Assembly (NCBI RefSeq): GCF_025264625.1
Contig: NZ_CP093313.1
Span: forward strand, 1,550,001-1,614,000
From: Occallatibacter riparius
GTDB taxonomy: Bacteria > Acidobacteriota > Terriglobia > Terriglobales > Acidobacteriaceae
Direction: 5' to 3'
Length of the DNA stretch: 64,000 bases
Shown here: one piece after another, positions 24,903-32,997 of the stretch
How positions within the stretch are numbered: the first letter of the stretch is position 1
Layout: every line of letters begins with the position of its first letter
The notes under the pieces: generated by a model
The model's database searches: none
What the model saw: the letters and a program-made list of their open reading frames with translations, nothing else
Told to the model about the DNA's origin: nothing
Program-made: the position numbers and the translations under genes

Positions 24903-26740
24903 CCGAATCACCCACCTTGCAGGATTGGCTTTCCTCCCTCACTCGCTTCGGAAACAAGCGTGCCGTTGGGCTCCGTTCGAATTTCGGGACACGATGGTGG
25001 GACTTCAGCCGGCTCTACCGCGGAATGCTCTACGCGGCCCACCTGCTCGCGGAATGCAAGTTGAAAGCAGGCGATCGCGTTCTGCTTTACGCGCCTCCCT
25101 CTCCGGAGTGGCTCGCGCTCCTGCTCGGTTGCACGTGGCGTGGCCTGGTTCCCGTCACGCTCGACTCCACTGCATCCCTCGAAGGGTTGGCGGACATGGT
25201 GCGCGGCCTATCCGTCAGACTCGTCGTCTTCACCGCAGGGCAGCCAATCGAAGCCGTGAATTGTCCCTTGCTGCGCATTCAGAATCTGGACCCTTCCGCA
25301 GATTGGAATCCAGACGCGGCGCAACTGCGCGTTCCTGCCAGCATAGACGATACAGGCATCGAGTTCGCTGAAGACAGCGCACCGCGGCCGGCTGCGACTT
25401 CGTCGCACAAAGATCTCCTGAAGCAGATCCTCACGTTGGAACGATCCACAGGAAGCACTTCCGCACTCACGTTCGTACCACCTTCCCCGCATCCAACGCC
25501 CTTCTGGGTTGCAGCTTTGCTGTGTTCACTGCAGGCCGGCGCGCCGGTGCTGTTTATTCGGTCAGACGCCCCGTATCATCTGCTGCGCGTCGCAAGGTCC
25601 GCGGCGAAATCGAAGCTACTTGCGTCAAACGCCCAGTTGCACTCGCTCGAACAATTCATAGTGAAACAAGCGTCAGGTTCGAGCCATGCAGTACGCAGAC
25701 TTCCCGGATCGCTGCAAATGCTCCTCGTCTGTGGCCGCCCTCTTTCGGAATCGTCGATCCAATTCTGGGAACGCCTCGGTATGCGAATTGTGCAATGCGG
25801 AGATTTCTCCGCTCTCGTGGGGAAGGAGGTCGATACCAGACCTCCTTCACTCGACGAAATCCTTCAAAGCGGGGACTCCCCCGTCAAGGCAACGCAACTC
25901 GCTGCGTATATCGAATGCAATCTTTCTTTTGCTCCACTTGCAGATGTGCGTCAGTTCTTGCGATCGTTGCCGCTCGACTCCATCGAACAGGCAGAAGTCA
26001 TGGCCCTGTTCCTCTCGTCGCCCGCGATTGATGCCGAAGCGGCCTTAAACGCGGAAGATGGCTTCGAAAGCCGCTCCCGATGGAAGCACAGGGCCCCCGC
26101 ATGGCAAAGGTTACATGCAGCGGCCGTTCTGCGCGGAATCGTCTCTCCCATATTTCGCCGACTGATTCTCGGAGTGGTTGCTCGCGTGCGTGTCACCGGC
26201 CTCGATCGCCTCGATGGCCTGAAGGGGCCGATCTTCTTCGCATCGCGCCGCAGCGACCGACGCCATCCCGTGGAGTTCCTGGGAGTCGTCAGAGCTTTGC
26301 CGCCACGCTTAGCCCGCCGAGTCATGGTCGGGGTGAGCGACCGCCCCTTCCTTGAGAGTCACTTCTATCGGCGCCCCGGAGACTCCCTGCCTTATCGGCT
26401 TTTGATCAGTTGGGTGGCAATCTTCGGACTGCCCAGTGTGATGCCCTACGCGCTGCTTGAATCCGCTCTCTCCCATGGCTTCGCGGAGATATGCGACTGG
26501 GCCGCCCGCGGATATCATCCGCTCGTCACATGGTCGCCGGCGATGGCCCTCCTCGCTACCGAAGTCCAGGCCACAGTAATTCCGGTGCGCCTGCGCGGCC
26601 GCTCGCGAGGATGGTGGAACACCGAGGTATTCGTTCAGTTCGGCATTCCACGCCAGATTCTTCCTTTTGCCGATCCTGGATTCACTTACCTCGATGTTGA
26701 GACTGGACTGCGAGCGCCATTGCAGGAGGTGGCCTTATGA
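24899..26740 (+). CDS. Degenerate adenylation domain fused to degenerate PlsC-like acyltransferase
   Basis: A 613-residue protein with the layout of AMP-binding/1-acylglycerol-phosphate acyltransferase fusions. The N-terminal part reads like an acyl-CoA ligase (AGDRVLLYAPPSPEWLALLL; LLVCGRPLSESSIQFWERLG). It lacks the SGTTGxPKG phosphate loop, the YGxTE motif (CGDFSAL instead) and the C-terminal Lys subdomain. The second part (about 440-613) follows PlsC (VRVTGLDRLDGLKGPIFFAS), but the NHxSxxD site reads SRRSDRRHP and FPEG reads TWSP. It is probably non-catalytic, acting as a scaffold or binding protein, or it has changed chemistry. ATGA overlaps with the genes on both sides show strict co-translation. 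Confidence 0.78.
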   Translation: MTESPTLQDWLSSLTRFGNKRAVGLRSNFGTRWWDFSRLYRGMLYAAHLLAECKLKAGDRVLLYAPPSPEWLALLLGCTWRGLVPVTLDSTASLEGLADMVRGLSVRLVVFTAGQPIEAVNCPLLRIQNLDPSADWNPDAAQLRVPASIDDTGIEFAEDSAPRPAATSSHKDLLKQILTLERSTGSTSALTFVPPSPHPTPFWVAALLCSLQAGAPVLFIRSDAPYHLLRVARSAAKSKLLASNAQLHSLEQFIVKQASGSSHAVRRLPGSLQMLLVCGRPLSESSIQFWERLGMRIVQCGDFSALVGKEVDTRPPSLDEILQSGDSPVKATQLAAYIECNLSFAPLADVRQFLRSLPLDSIEQAEVMALFLSSPAIDAEAALNAEDGFESRSRWKHRAPAWQRLHAAAVLRGIVSPIFRRLILGVVARVRVTGLDRLDGLKGPIFFASRRSDRRHPVEFLGVVRALPPRLARRVMVGVSDRPFLESHFYRRPGDSLPYRLLISWVAIFGLPSVMPYALLESALSHGFAEICDWAARGYHPLVTWSPAMALLATEVQATVIPVRLRGRSRGWWNTEVFVQFGIPRQILPFADPGFTYLDVETGLRAPLQEVAL

Positions 26741-28593
26741 CAACCTCAAGGTCGTGGGGATCGCTTCTCCTCCGCGGAGCCGGGATGTTCCAGCCGGATC
26801 GCAAGTTGCATAACTTCCTCCGACGGGTTCGCCACCGCCGCCGGCCCGATGGCTCTTACAACATCCTGGGAATCTGTTCGACCGGTCATGGCGCGAGCTT
26901 CGCTCTCATCTCGTCGCGTTACGGAGTTCGCGCTCTCAACTTTGAGCGATTCGTCGCCAAAAAGTATGCCCTGCTGATGGCGCGCGAAGAACTCCGCGAA
27001 CTCCACGAATGCGATCGGGGCATCCCGGCTAACATCCGTTTTCTGCTCACCAACCGCGATGGTTCCCTTCCACCGATCTCTGTCTTTGAGGATTTCTGGG
27101 AGCCCTTTCTGGCCCACCTGTTGCGGGGCCTTCCACTTAGCGCCAGAGACATCGATGTCGTTGCAGGTAGCGAATCACATTTCGCGATTAATCGCGCATG
27201 GCTGGGGCGAGCCCTAGGGTCGTTCTTCCCCAACGCGGAAGTCCATACCGATCTTGAGCACCATCTCGTCCATCGAGCGCAGGCTTTCTACTCCAGCAGC
27301 TTCAATGACGCGGCCATCCTCACCGCCGACGCCTGCGGTGAGCCCCTCGCGCGCCTCGGAGGGAAATCGCTCGCCATGACGCTCGCGCACGGCAACGGCG
27401 ATTCGATTCAAGTCTTCACCGAACATGCCGCGCCCGAGTCCAGCACCGGCGAACTCTACAGCTTCATCAACGACTACCTGGGCTTCGAGCACGGCGAGGA
27501 GGGCAAAACCATGGGTTTGTCTTCGTTCGGCAGAGATACGTGCTATCGAGCCCTGCGGCCTCATCTCTCTCTCCTTGGAGATGGCTCGTTTCGCTTTCTC
27601 GATCGGGGCGCTCTCACCACCGCAGTCCAGGCGCTCGAAATTCAGCGTCGAGAACCCAAAGAGCCCATCACTCCGGCGCATGAGGACCTCGCGTGCGCCA
27701 TCCAGATGCTGCTCAACGAGATCATGGTGAACGCCGTCCATGTGCTCGCACGCAACTCTGCTTCCACCAACTTGTGCATCGCGGGAGGCACGGCCCTCAA
27801 CAGTATCGCCAATGAGACTGCCTTTCGAGCCTCCCGCTTCAACGCCGTCCACATCATGCCCAACGCCGGCGACTGCGGTCACGCACTCGGATGCGCGCTG
27901 CACGCCGAACGAAACCTGCGCCCGCGGCGAACTTCGCCCCCCGCATCGCCGGGTCTGCACCTCACTGATGCGCTGGGTCCGCTCTACACCGATGACGAAA
28001 TCGAGTTTGCACTCACGCGCTCCGGCCTGCCCTTTCGTCGAGTCGAAGCCATCCACGAATACGCAGCGGCCAGCATTGAGAAGGGACGAATCGTCGGCTG
28101 GTTCCAGGGCGGTTCGGAGTACGGACCGCGTTCCCTGGGGCAGCGCAGCATTCTCGCCGATCCGCGTTCGCCCACAATGAAGGATCATCTCAACCATCGC
28201 GTGAAGCATCGCGAGCCCTTTCGCCCCTTCGCTCCGGCAGTATTGGAAGAACGCGCCTCGGAATTCTTCGACCTCACCGGCCCCAGCCCCTTCATGCTGC
28301 GCGTCGTCAACGTGCTGCCCGACAAGAGATCGCTCATATCGGCCGTCACACATGTGGATGGAACCGCACGCGTGCAGACCGTTTCCGCTGCTACTCATCC
28401 GCGCTTCCATGCCCTCATTGAAGCCTTTGCACAGCGTACCGGTGTGCCCGTCATCCTCAACACTTCTTTCAACGTTGCCGGCAAACCGATCGTTGAGACT
28501 CCAGACGATGCTATAGACTGCTTCCGTTCCACCCACATCGATGTTGTGGTGCTGCACGACTACGTCCTGGAGAAAGAAGGCCTGGATGGCTAG
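26737..28593 (+). CDS. NodU/CmcH/TobZ-family carbamoyltransferase
   Basis: A 618-residue carbamoyltransferase. The N-terminal ASKHA-like part opens with NILGICSTGHGASFALI and has the metal-site motif HTDLEHHLVHRAQAFY. ILTADACGE and GGTALNSIANE follow. The C-terminal YrdC-like domain has WFQGGSEYGPRSLGQRSILADPR and ends with VILNTSFNVAGKPIVETP. Family members make carbamoyl-adenylate from carbamoyl phosphate and ATP and transfer the carbamoyl group to a hydroxyl of a sugar or natural product. It overlaps the previous gene by four bases (ATGA) and the PPTase gene by eight. The likely acceptor is the operon product or a sugar added by the GT4 enzyme; that is inference. Confidence 0.93.
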   Translation: MTTSRSWGSLLLRGAGMFQPDRKLHNFLRRVRHRRRPDGSYNILGICSTGHGASFALISSRYGVRALNFERFVAKKYALLMAREELRELHECDRGIPANIRFLLTNRDGSLPPISVFEDFWEPFLAHLLRGLPLSARDIDVVAGSESHFAINRAWLGRALGSFFPNAEVHTDLEHHLVHRAQAFYSSSFNDAAILTADACGEPLARLGGKSLAMTLAHGNGDSIQVFTEHAAPESSTGELYSFINDYLGFEHGEEGKTMGLSSFGRDTCYRALRPHLSLLGDGSFRFLDRGALTTAVQALEIQRREPKEPITPAHEDLACAIQMLLNEIMVNAVHVLARNSASTNLCIAGGTALNSIANETAFRASRFNAVHIMPNAGDCGHALGCALHAERNLRPRRTSPPASPGLHLTDALGPLYTDDEIEFALTRSGLPFRRVEAIHEYAAASIEKGRIVGWFQGGSEYGPRSLGQRSILADPRSPTMKDHLNHRVKHREPFRPFAPAVLEERASEFFDLTGPSPFMLRVVNVLPDKRSLISAVTHVDGTARVQTVSAATHPRFHALIEAFAQRTGVPVILNTSFNVAGKPIVETPDDAIDCFRSTHIDVVVLHDYVLEKEGLDG

Positions 28594-29398
28594 CGACGAC
28601 CGGTCACAGCCGCGTGCCTTCTCCGACCACATTCAGGTGATTCCTGTCCGGCTGCTGCCGGCTGGCGCAAATGAACTTGAAGACTGGCTGGCGAAGCTCC
28701 CATCTGATGAGATCTCGGATGCCCAGCGCATGCGCAACGCGGAGGCGAGACACCGCTTCATTCAATGCCGGTTGATACTCCGCTTGCTTCTCGGAAAACT
28801 TATGGGCGATAACTGGTACGCCCCTCCGTTTGAATATGGGGCAGGCGGCAAACCCACCCTCTCCGCGCCGAGCCCGGTTCAGTTCAACATCGCGCACTCC
28901 GGTGACCTCGCTCTATTCGCAGTTTCGCACTCCGCCGGTCTTCCAATCCAAATTGGCGTCGACATCGAATGTATCCGTTCGAGACCCAACAGCATGAAGC
29001 TCGCGCGACGCTTCTTTCATCCCAATGAAATCGCACACCTGGAATCCTTGCCCGATGATCGCCGAGGTCCGGAGTTCCTGCGAATATGGGTTTGCAAGGA
29101 AGCCTGCCTCAAGGCCATCGGCTCTGGAATTGCCGGAAACCTGGCAAGCTTCTCTGCAATCGGAGCCTCCGGCCATGTGATCCTCCCGAATAGCCAACCC
29201 GCTTGCTACCAGGAACTCAGTATCGCGATCCGCGGATACGCCGCCGTGGCCTCGACCAGGCCCCTGCCCCCGATATTCATAGACCCCCTGCGAAATGCAC
29301 GGGACTTTTTTGACCGTCTCCGCGATCCGGATCATGGCTCAGGCGCATGCAATTCGTCTGGCTCCTCTTCCAGCCATAGCGTCGCATCCTGCGACTGA
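28586..29398 (+). CDS. Sfp-type 4'-phosphopantetheinyl transferase
   Basis: A 270-residue Sfp/AcpT-type enzyme that loads the phosphopantetheine arm from CoA onto carrier proteins. Diagnostic segments are QFNIAHSGDLALFAV, GVDIECIRSRP with the metal-binding Asp and Glu, and RIWVCKEACLKAIGSGI (WxxKEAxxKxxG). The start is the ATG at 28586 within the end of the carbamoyltransferase gene. It closes the eight-gene operon and most simply activates the ACP at 21779. The C-terminal Ser-rich tail overlaps the convergent glycosyltransferase gene by 67 bases, so the last residues may be dispensable. Confidence 0.92.
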   Translation: MASDDRSQPRAFSDHIQVIPVRLLPAGANELEDWLAKLPSDEISDAQRMRNAEARHRFIQCRLILRLLLGKLMGDNWYAPPFEYGAGGKPTLSAPSPVQFNIAHSGDLALFAVSHSAGLPIQIGVDIECIRSRPNSMKLARRFFHPNEIAHLESLPDDRRGPEFLRIWVCKEACLKAIGSGIAGNLASFSAIGASGHVILPNSQPACYQELSIAIRGYAAVASTRPLPPIFIDPLRNARDFFDRLRDPDHGSGACNSSGSSSSHSVASCD

Positions 29399-30786
29399 AA
29401 CCATATGCTTCGCGACGGGTCTGCAACTGCCTTGGCTCGCTGCCCCGCCTCGGGGTTTGCAAAGCGTATACCCTGCAGAGCCACAATCTGCCTGCGAGCA
29501 CCGCTGCGACAACCTGCGATCACCATGTCGATCTTCGCGTCTCTTGAGTCCCACATGGGAGACACCCGCACCCACTCCACCTCAGGGCGATGCTTTGGAT
29601 GCCTCGCCTGCAGTGCATGCTGCAAACGCTCCGTTGTATAACCGAGTCCAGCTGAGTCCTCGGTGACTCCGTCGCGCAGTCTGCCGGCCGTCTTCTCAAG
29701 GAACTCACAGACCGTTACCAATCCATCGAAACTGGCGCTGTGCACGGGCTGCATGACGCGCTTTCCGATGTAAAGCAGGCGTATCAGTCTCAAGCAGACG
29801 GAAAGGGTGGCCTTCGTAGAGGACGTCTGCCCCACGTACCGAAGCGTATGGAAGGGAAGCGCCCAGACTGGACAACAGCCACGGTAGTAGATCCCCAGGA
29901 ACGGAACCTGCAGGCATATGGATTCGCTTATCTGCATGAATCCCATTTTCCCCATCACCAGGTTTGAGCGGCGCATGGCTTCAAACAGGCTCTCTTCGTC
30001 GGGCAACGCCGTCACGATGAACTTCGCCCGAATCCTCTTTGGAAGTGTCTCCAGCCGCGCTTGCGTAGCGGGAATATTGTTGGAGATGACAACCACCCGG
30101 CATGGCACGAATGGCACGGCGCGCATAAGGGCGATCGCGAGTTCCTGTGCCTTCTGTTCATACCCGAGGACGGTGATCACTCGCCGTGATCGTGGCCACC
30201 AGTCGCCGAGCCTCTGCGCCACGCCCTCGCTCGCGCGCTTGATGAAAGGGGGAATGCCGCAATAGTGCGGGGGCGGGTCCTTCATTTGGAACGAGCTCGG
30301 CCCCATCAGCGCAATCCCATCCGCAATCGCCCCATGATCGTTCAAGAATTTGGCTGCAAGGCTGGGCTTGCTGGCGTTGTCAAGAATGACAGTCGGAATT
30401 CGTAACTCCACGGCCGACACGGCTGCATCCAGAAGAATCCCGCGCATGGGGACTTCGCCTACCACCACAACATCAGGAGCGAACGCGCGGACCGCCTTGC
30501 GTACGCAGCGCCGCTTGTAACGAGCCGACGAGTGAAAATACGCTCGAAGAGGCAGTTCGATAAATCGGATCCGCCCCTGGGCAGCACTCACCGTTTCGTC
30601 TCGCAATTCGCCGCGGCCCGGACAGATGATTGCAACCTCATGTCCCCGTCGGTGAAGCTCCAGACCGATCCGAAGACAGCGTTTATAGACTCCGATCAGC
30701 GAATCCCCACGCGCGTTGTTCACCATGCAATATGCCGCTAGAAGGAATCTCACCCTAGGTCCCCAATAAGCCGAATCATCTCGCAC
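29332..30786 (-). CDS. GT-B glycosyltransferase-like protein (MurG/GT28-like)
   Basis: A 484-residue protein with a two-lobed GT-B pattern. VRFLLAAYCMVNNARGDSLI begins the first lobe, and EVAIICPGRGEL and AFAPDVVVVGEVPMRG follow. The second lobe starts near RRVITVLGYEQKAQELAIAL and contains SNLVMGKMGFMQISESICLQVPF, similar to the donor loop of MurG/MGT enzymes. The substrate is unknown. It lies on the minus strand downstream of hldE with a 41-base gap and probably shares its transcript. The GTG at 30786 gives the longest frame; a GTG eleven codons further in is a plausible alternative start. The 3' end overlaps the convergent PPTase gene. Confidence 0.7.
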   Translation of the reverse strand: MRDDSAYWGPRVRFLLAAYCMVNNARGDSLIGVYKRCLRIGLELHRRGHEVAIICPGRGELRDETVSAAQGRIRFIELPLRAYFHSSARYKRRCVRKAVRAFAPDVVVVGEVPMRGILLDAAVSAVELRIPTVILDNASKPSLAAKFLNDHGAIADGIALMGPSSFQMKDPPPHYCGIPPFIKRASEGVAQRLGDWWPRSRRVITVLGYEQKAQELAIALMRAVPFVPCRVVVISNNIPATQARLETLPKRIRAKFIVTALPDEESLFEAMRRSNLVMGKMGFMQISESICLQVPFLGIYYRGCCPVWALPFHTLRYVGQTSSTKATLSVCLRLIRLLYIGKRVMQPVHSASFDGLVTVCEFLEKTAGRLRDGVTEDSAGLGYTTERLQHALQARHPKHRPEVEWVRVSPMWDSRDAKIDMVIAGCRSGARRQIVALQGIRFANPEAGQRAKAVADPSRSIWFQSQDATLWLEEEPDELHAPEP

Positions 30787-30827
30787 GCACTATCATTTAA
30801 CCGCAACAGCCAGTGACCTCAAGCAAC

Positions 30828-32318
30828 TTAATCAGTCGCAGCAAACAGCCTCTCGATCACTCCCGTGGTCGAATGTCCCTCGACAATAGGCACAATCACG
30901 ACTTTTCCGCCCCACATTTCTGCCTCTCCCGCCCCCACCACGGAGCTCTCGTCGTAGTCGCCGCCCTTCACGATTACATCAGGCCGCGTAGCGAGGATCA
31001 GCTCCAGTGGCGTCGCATCATCAAAAACAATTACGGCATCCACAGACGTAAGAGCGGCTAGTATCCGTGCACGGCTTCTTTCGTCCACAACTGGCCGATT
31101 CGATCCCTTAAGCGCTGCGACGGAAGCATCGCTGTTGACCGCTACGATCAATCTTTCCCCGTGGTCGCGCGCTTCCTCCAGCAGGACGATATGTCCGACA
31201 TGCAAAAGGTCGAAGCATCCGTTTGTGAATACGATTCGCTCTGCATTAGCCCGCCACCTATCGACGCGTCTAACCAGTTCGTCAAGCGCGGGCACCAGTT
31301 TGCTTTCCGCGTTCAACGCAACTGCAGGACCCAGCGAGTTCAGAAGTTCCTGCTTCTCGATCGGTGCTGTTCCCACCTTGCCGACTACAACTCCTGCTGC
31401 TGAATTGGCCAGTTGCATCGACTCTTCCGTTCCTACGTTGGAAGCCATGCACAATGCCAGCACAGAAATGACAGTGTCCCCTGCCCCGGAAACGTCGAAT
31501 ACCTGCTTCGCATTGGCCGCGGCGAATAGCTTCGCCCCGCGCTTCACCACAGCGATCCCTCGTTCGCCGAGAGTCACCGTCAGATGCGACAGTTCGAGTT
31601 CCTCGGCCATCCGTTCCGCGGCATCCAGTAGCGTGTCCAAATCACGAGACTCCTCGTGCAAGGCAGCAGCCAGCTCATTCAAATTGGGGCAGATCGTTGT
31701 CGCCCCCTTGTACCGCGCGAAGTCATCTGCCTTGGGATCCACCAGCACTGGAATGCTGAGCCGCTTCGCCTCCTGAATCACCGCCTGGCAGATGTTCGGT
31801 ACCAGCACGCCTTTGGCATAGTCAGACAGCACCACCACGTCAACCGTCGGCAGCATTCCGATCGCCAACTCCAACAATCGCTCATAGTCACCTTCGGTCC
31901 TGCATGCCAGATTCTCTCGATCGAATCGGATCATCTGCTGTCGTCCACACACGACGCGCGTTTTGCTGATCGTCGGGAACCCGTAGCAGGAAACCAAATG
32001 AGGTTCGATATCGTTGGCTCGGAGAGACTGAAGCAACAACTCTTTGTCTTCATCGGTGCCCGTGAAGCCAACCAGTGTTACTGCAGCGCCCAGCTTGGCA
32101 ATATTCATGGCCACATTGGCCGCGCCACCCGGCTGCACGGTCTCCTGCGTTGTCTGGACAACCGGAATCGGCGCCTCGGGCGAGATCCGGCTTACTTCAC
32201 CCCAGATGTACCTGTCGAGCATCACATCGCCGACAACCAGGACTCGCTTCCTCGGCCAATCGTGCTCTATCTTTGCTGCAATCTCGCGCAGAGACGCGCG
32301 GCTCACGCTGATCGTCAC
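30828..32318 (-). CDS. hldE: Bifunctional heptose-7-phosphate kinase / heptose-1-phosphate adenylyltransferase
   Basis: A 496-residue fusion. Residues 1 to about 335 are a PfkB/ribokinase-type kinase: GDVMLDRYIWGEVSRISPEAP, then the NPGGAANVA-type motif and the catalytic DVSGAGDTVIS. The C-terminal 150 residues are a nucleotidyltransferase with TNGCFDLLHVGHI (HxGH) and a GGDYDESSV loop. HldE phosphorylates D-glycero-D-manno-heptose 7-phosphate and later adenylylates the 1-phosphate to give ADP-heptose, the LPS inner-core precursor. It is divergent from gmhB with an 84-base gap and close to hldD, so the pathway is clustered here. Confidence 0.96.
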   Translation of the reverse strand: MTISVSRASLREIAAKIEHDWPRKRVLVVGDVMLDRYIWGEVSRISPEAPIPVVQTTQETVQPGGAANVAMNIAKLGAAVTLVGFTGTDEDKELLLQSLRANDIEPHLVSCYGFPTISKTRVVCGRQQMIRFDRENLACRTEGDYERLLELAIGMLPTVDVVVLSDYAKGVLVPNICQAVIQEAKRLSIPVLVDPKADDFARYKGATTICPNLNELAAALHEESRDLDTLLDAAERMAEELELSHLTVTLGERGIAVVKRGAKLFAAANAKQVFDVSGAGDTVISVLALCMASNVGTEESMQLANSAAGVVVGKVGTAPIEKQELLNSLGPAVALNAESKLVPALDELVRRVDRWRANAERIVFTNGCFDLLHVGHIVLLEEARDHGERLIVAVNSDASVAALKGSNRPVVDERSRARILAALTSVDAVIVFDDATPLELILATRPDVIVKGGDYDESSVVGAGEAEMWGGKVVIVPIVEGHSTTGVIERLFAATD

Positions 32319-32402
32319 ACATCCTCCGCAGGGAGGGCTAAGTCGCCCGTTGCCACCGCATATTCAGAAGAGGGGAAGGAAGGCAGTTGTTACCATGATC
32401 GA

Positions 32403-32990
32403 GTGAGTCGACACATCTCTTCCGTGCTTGCCGTATTTATCGACCGCGACGGGGTGATCAATCGTAAGATGCCGGAGGGGCAGTACGTCAAGAGTTGGAG
32501 TGATTTTCATCTGCTGCCTGGAGCGGCTGAAGCCATCGTAAGACTCAAGCGTGCCGGCCTGTTTGTCATTGTGGTGACTAACCAGCGGGGAATTGCTCTG
32601 GGGCGTTATAACTCCGTGGATGTCGATCGGATACACGCCCAGTTACAAAGTGAGCTTGCAGCCCAAAACGCACAGGTCGACGGATTCTACATCTGCCCGC
32701 ACGACCGCGACACTTGCAATTGCCGCAAACCGCTGACGGGGCTTTTCGACCAAGCTAAAGCCGCATTCCCGATTCTCCAACCCGGAACGAGCGTGCTGGT
32801 CGGCGATTCGCTCTCCGATATCGAATTCGGCCGCAGACTGGGCATGGCCACCATCTTTATCGAGGGCGATCTGATAGATGGCGAAGAAAGGATTCTCGAT
32901 AATGAGAACGCGGCTCAACTCGCCGACTTTCGCTTTCCTTCCCTGGCGGAAGCGGTCGATGCTGTGCTGGATACCGGGACCGCTCGATGA
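32403..32990 (+). CDS. gmhB: Heptose 1,7-bisphosphate 7-phosphatase
   Basis: A 195-residue HAD phosphatase. FIDRDGVINRK is HAD motif I (DxD), VIVVTNQRGIALG is motif II, and the zinc-binding loop CPHDRDTCNCRKP is diagnostic of GmhB. GDSLSDIEFGRR is motif IV. It removes the 7-phosphate from D-glycero-beta-D-manno-heptose 1,7-bisphosphate between the two HldE steps. I chose the GTG at 32403. The frame is open far upstream, but that part lies antisense in hldE. It sits between hldE and hldD, both on the other strand, with seven bases between its stop and the end of hldD. Confidence 0.94.
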   Translation: MSRHISSVLAVFIDRDGVINRKMPEGQYVKSWSDFHLLPGAAEAIVRLKRAGLFVIVVTNQRGIALGRYNSVDVDRIHAQLQSELAAQNAQVDGFYICPHDRDTCNCRKPLTGLFDQAKAAFPILQPGTSVLVGDSLSDIEFGRRLGMATIFIEGDLIDGEERILDNENAAQLADFRFPSLAEAVDAVLDTGTAR

Positions 32991-32997
32991 AAACGCC

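Noticed and set aside
27214-28632. Long open frame (472 codons) on the minus strand opposite the carbamoyltransferase
   Set aside because: It lies wholly antisense to a clear NodU-family gene; GC-rich codons keep the opposite frame open. No motif is visible in its product.
31656-32402. Upstream extension of the gmhB frame into hldE
   Set aside because: Antisense to hldE and not similar to HAD proteins; GmhB normally begins close to the GTG at 32403.
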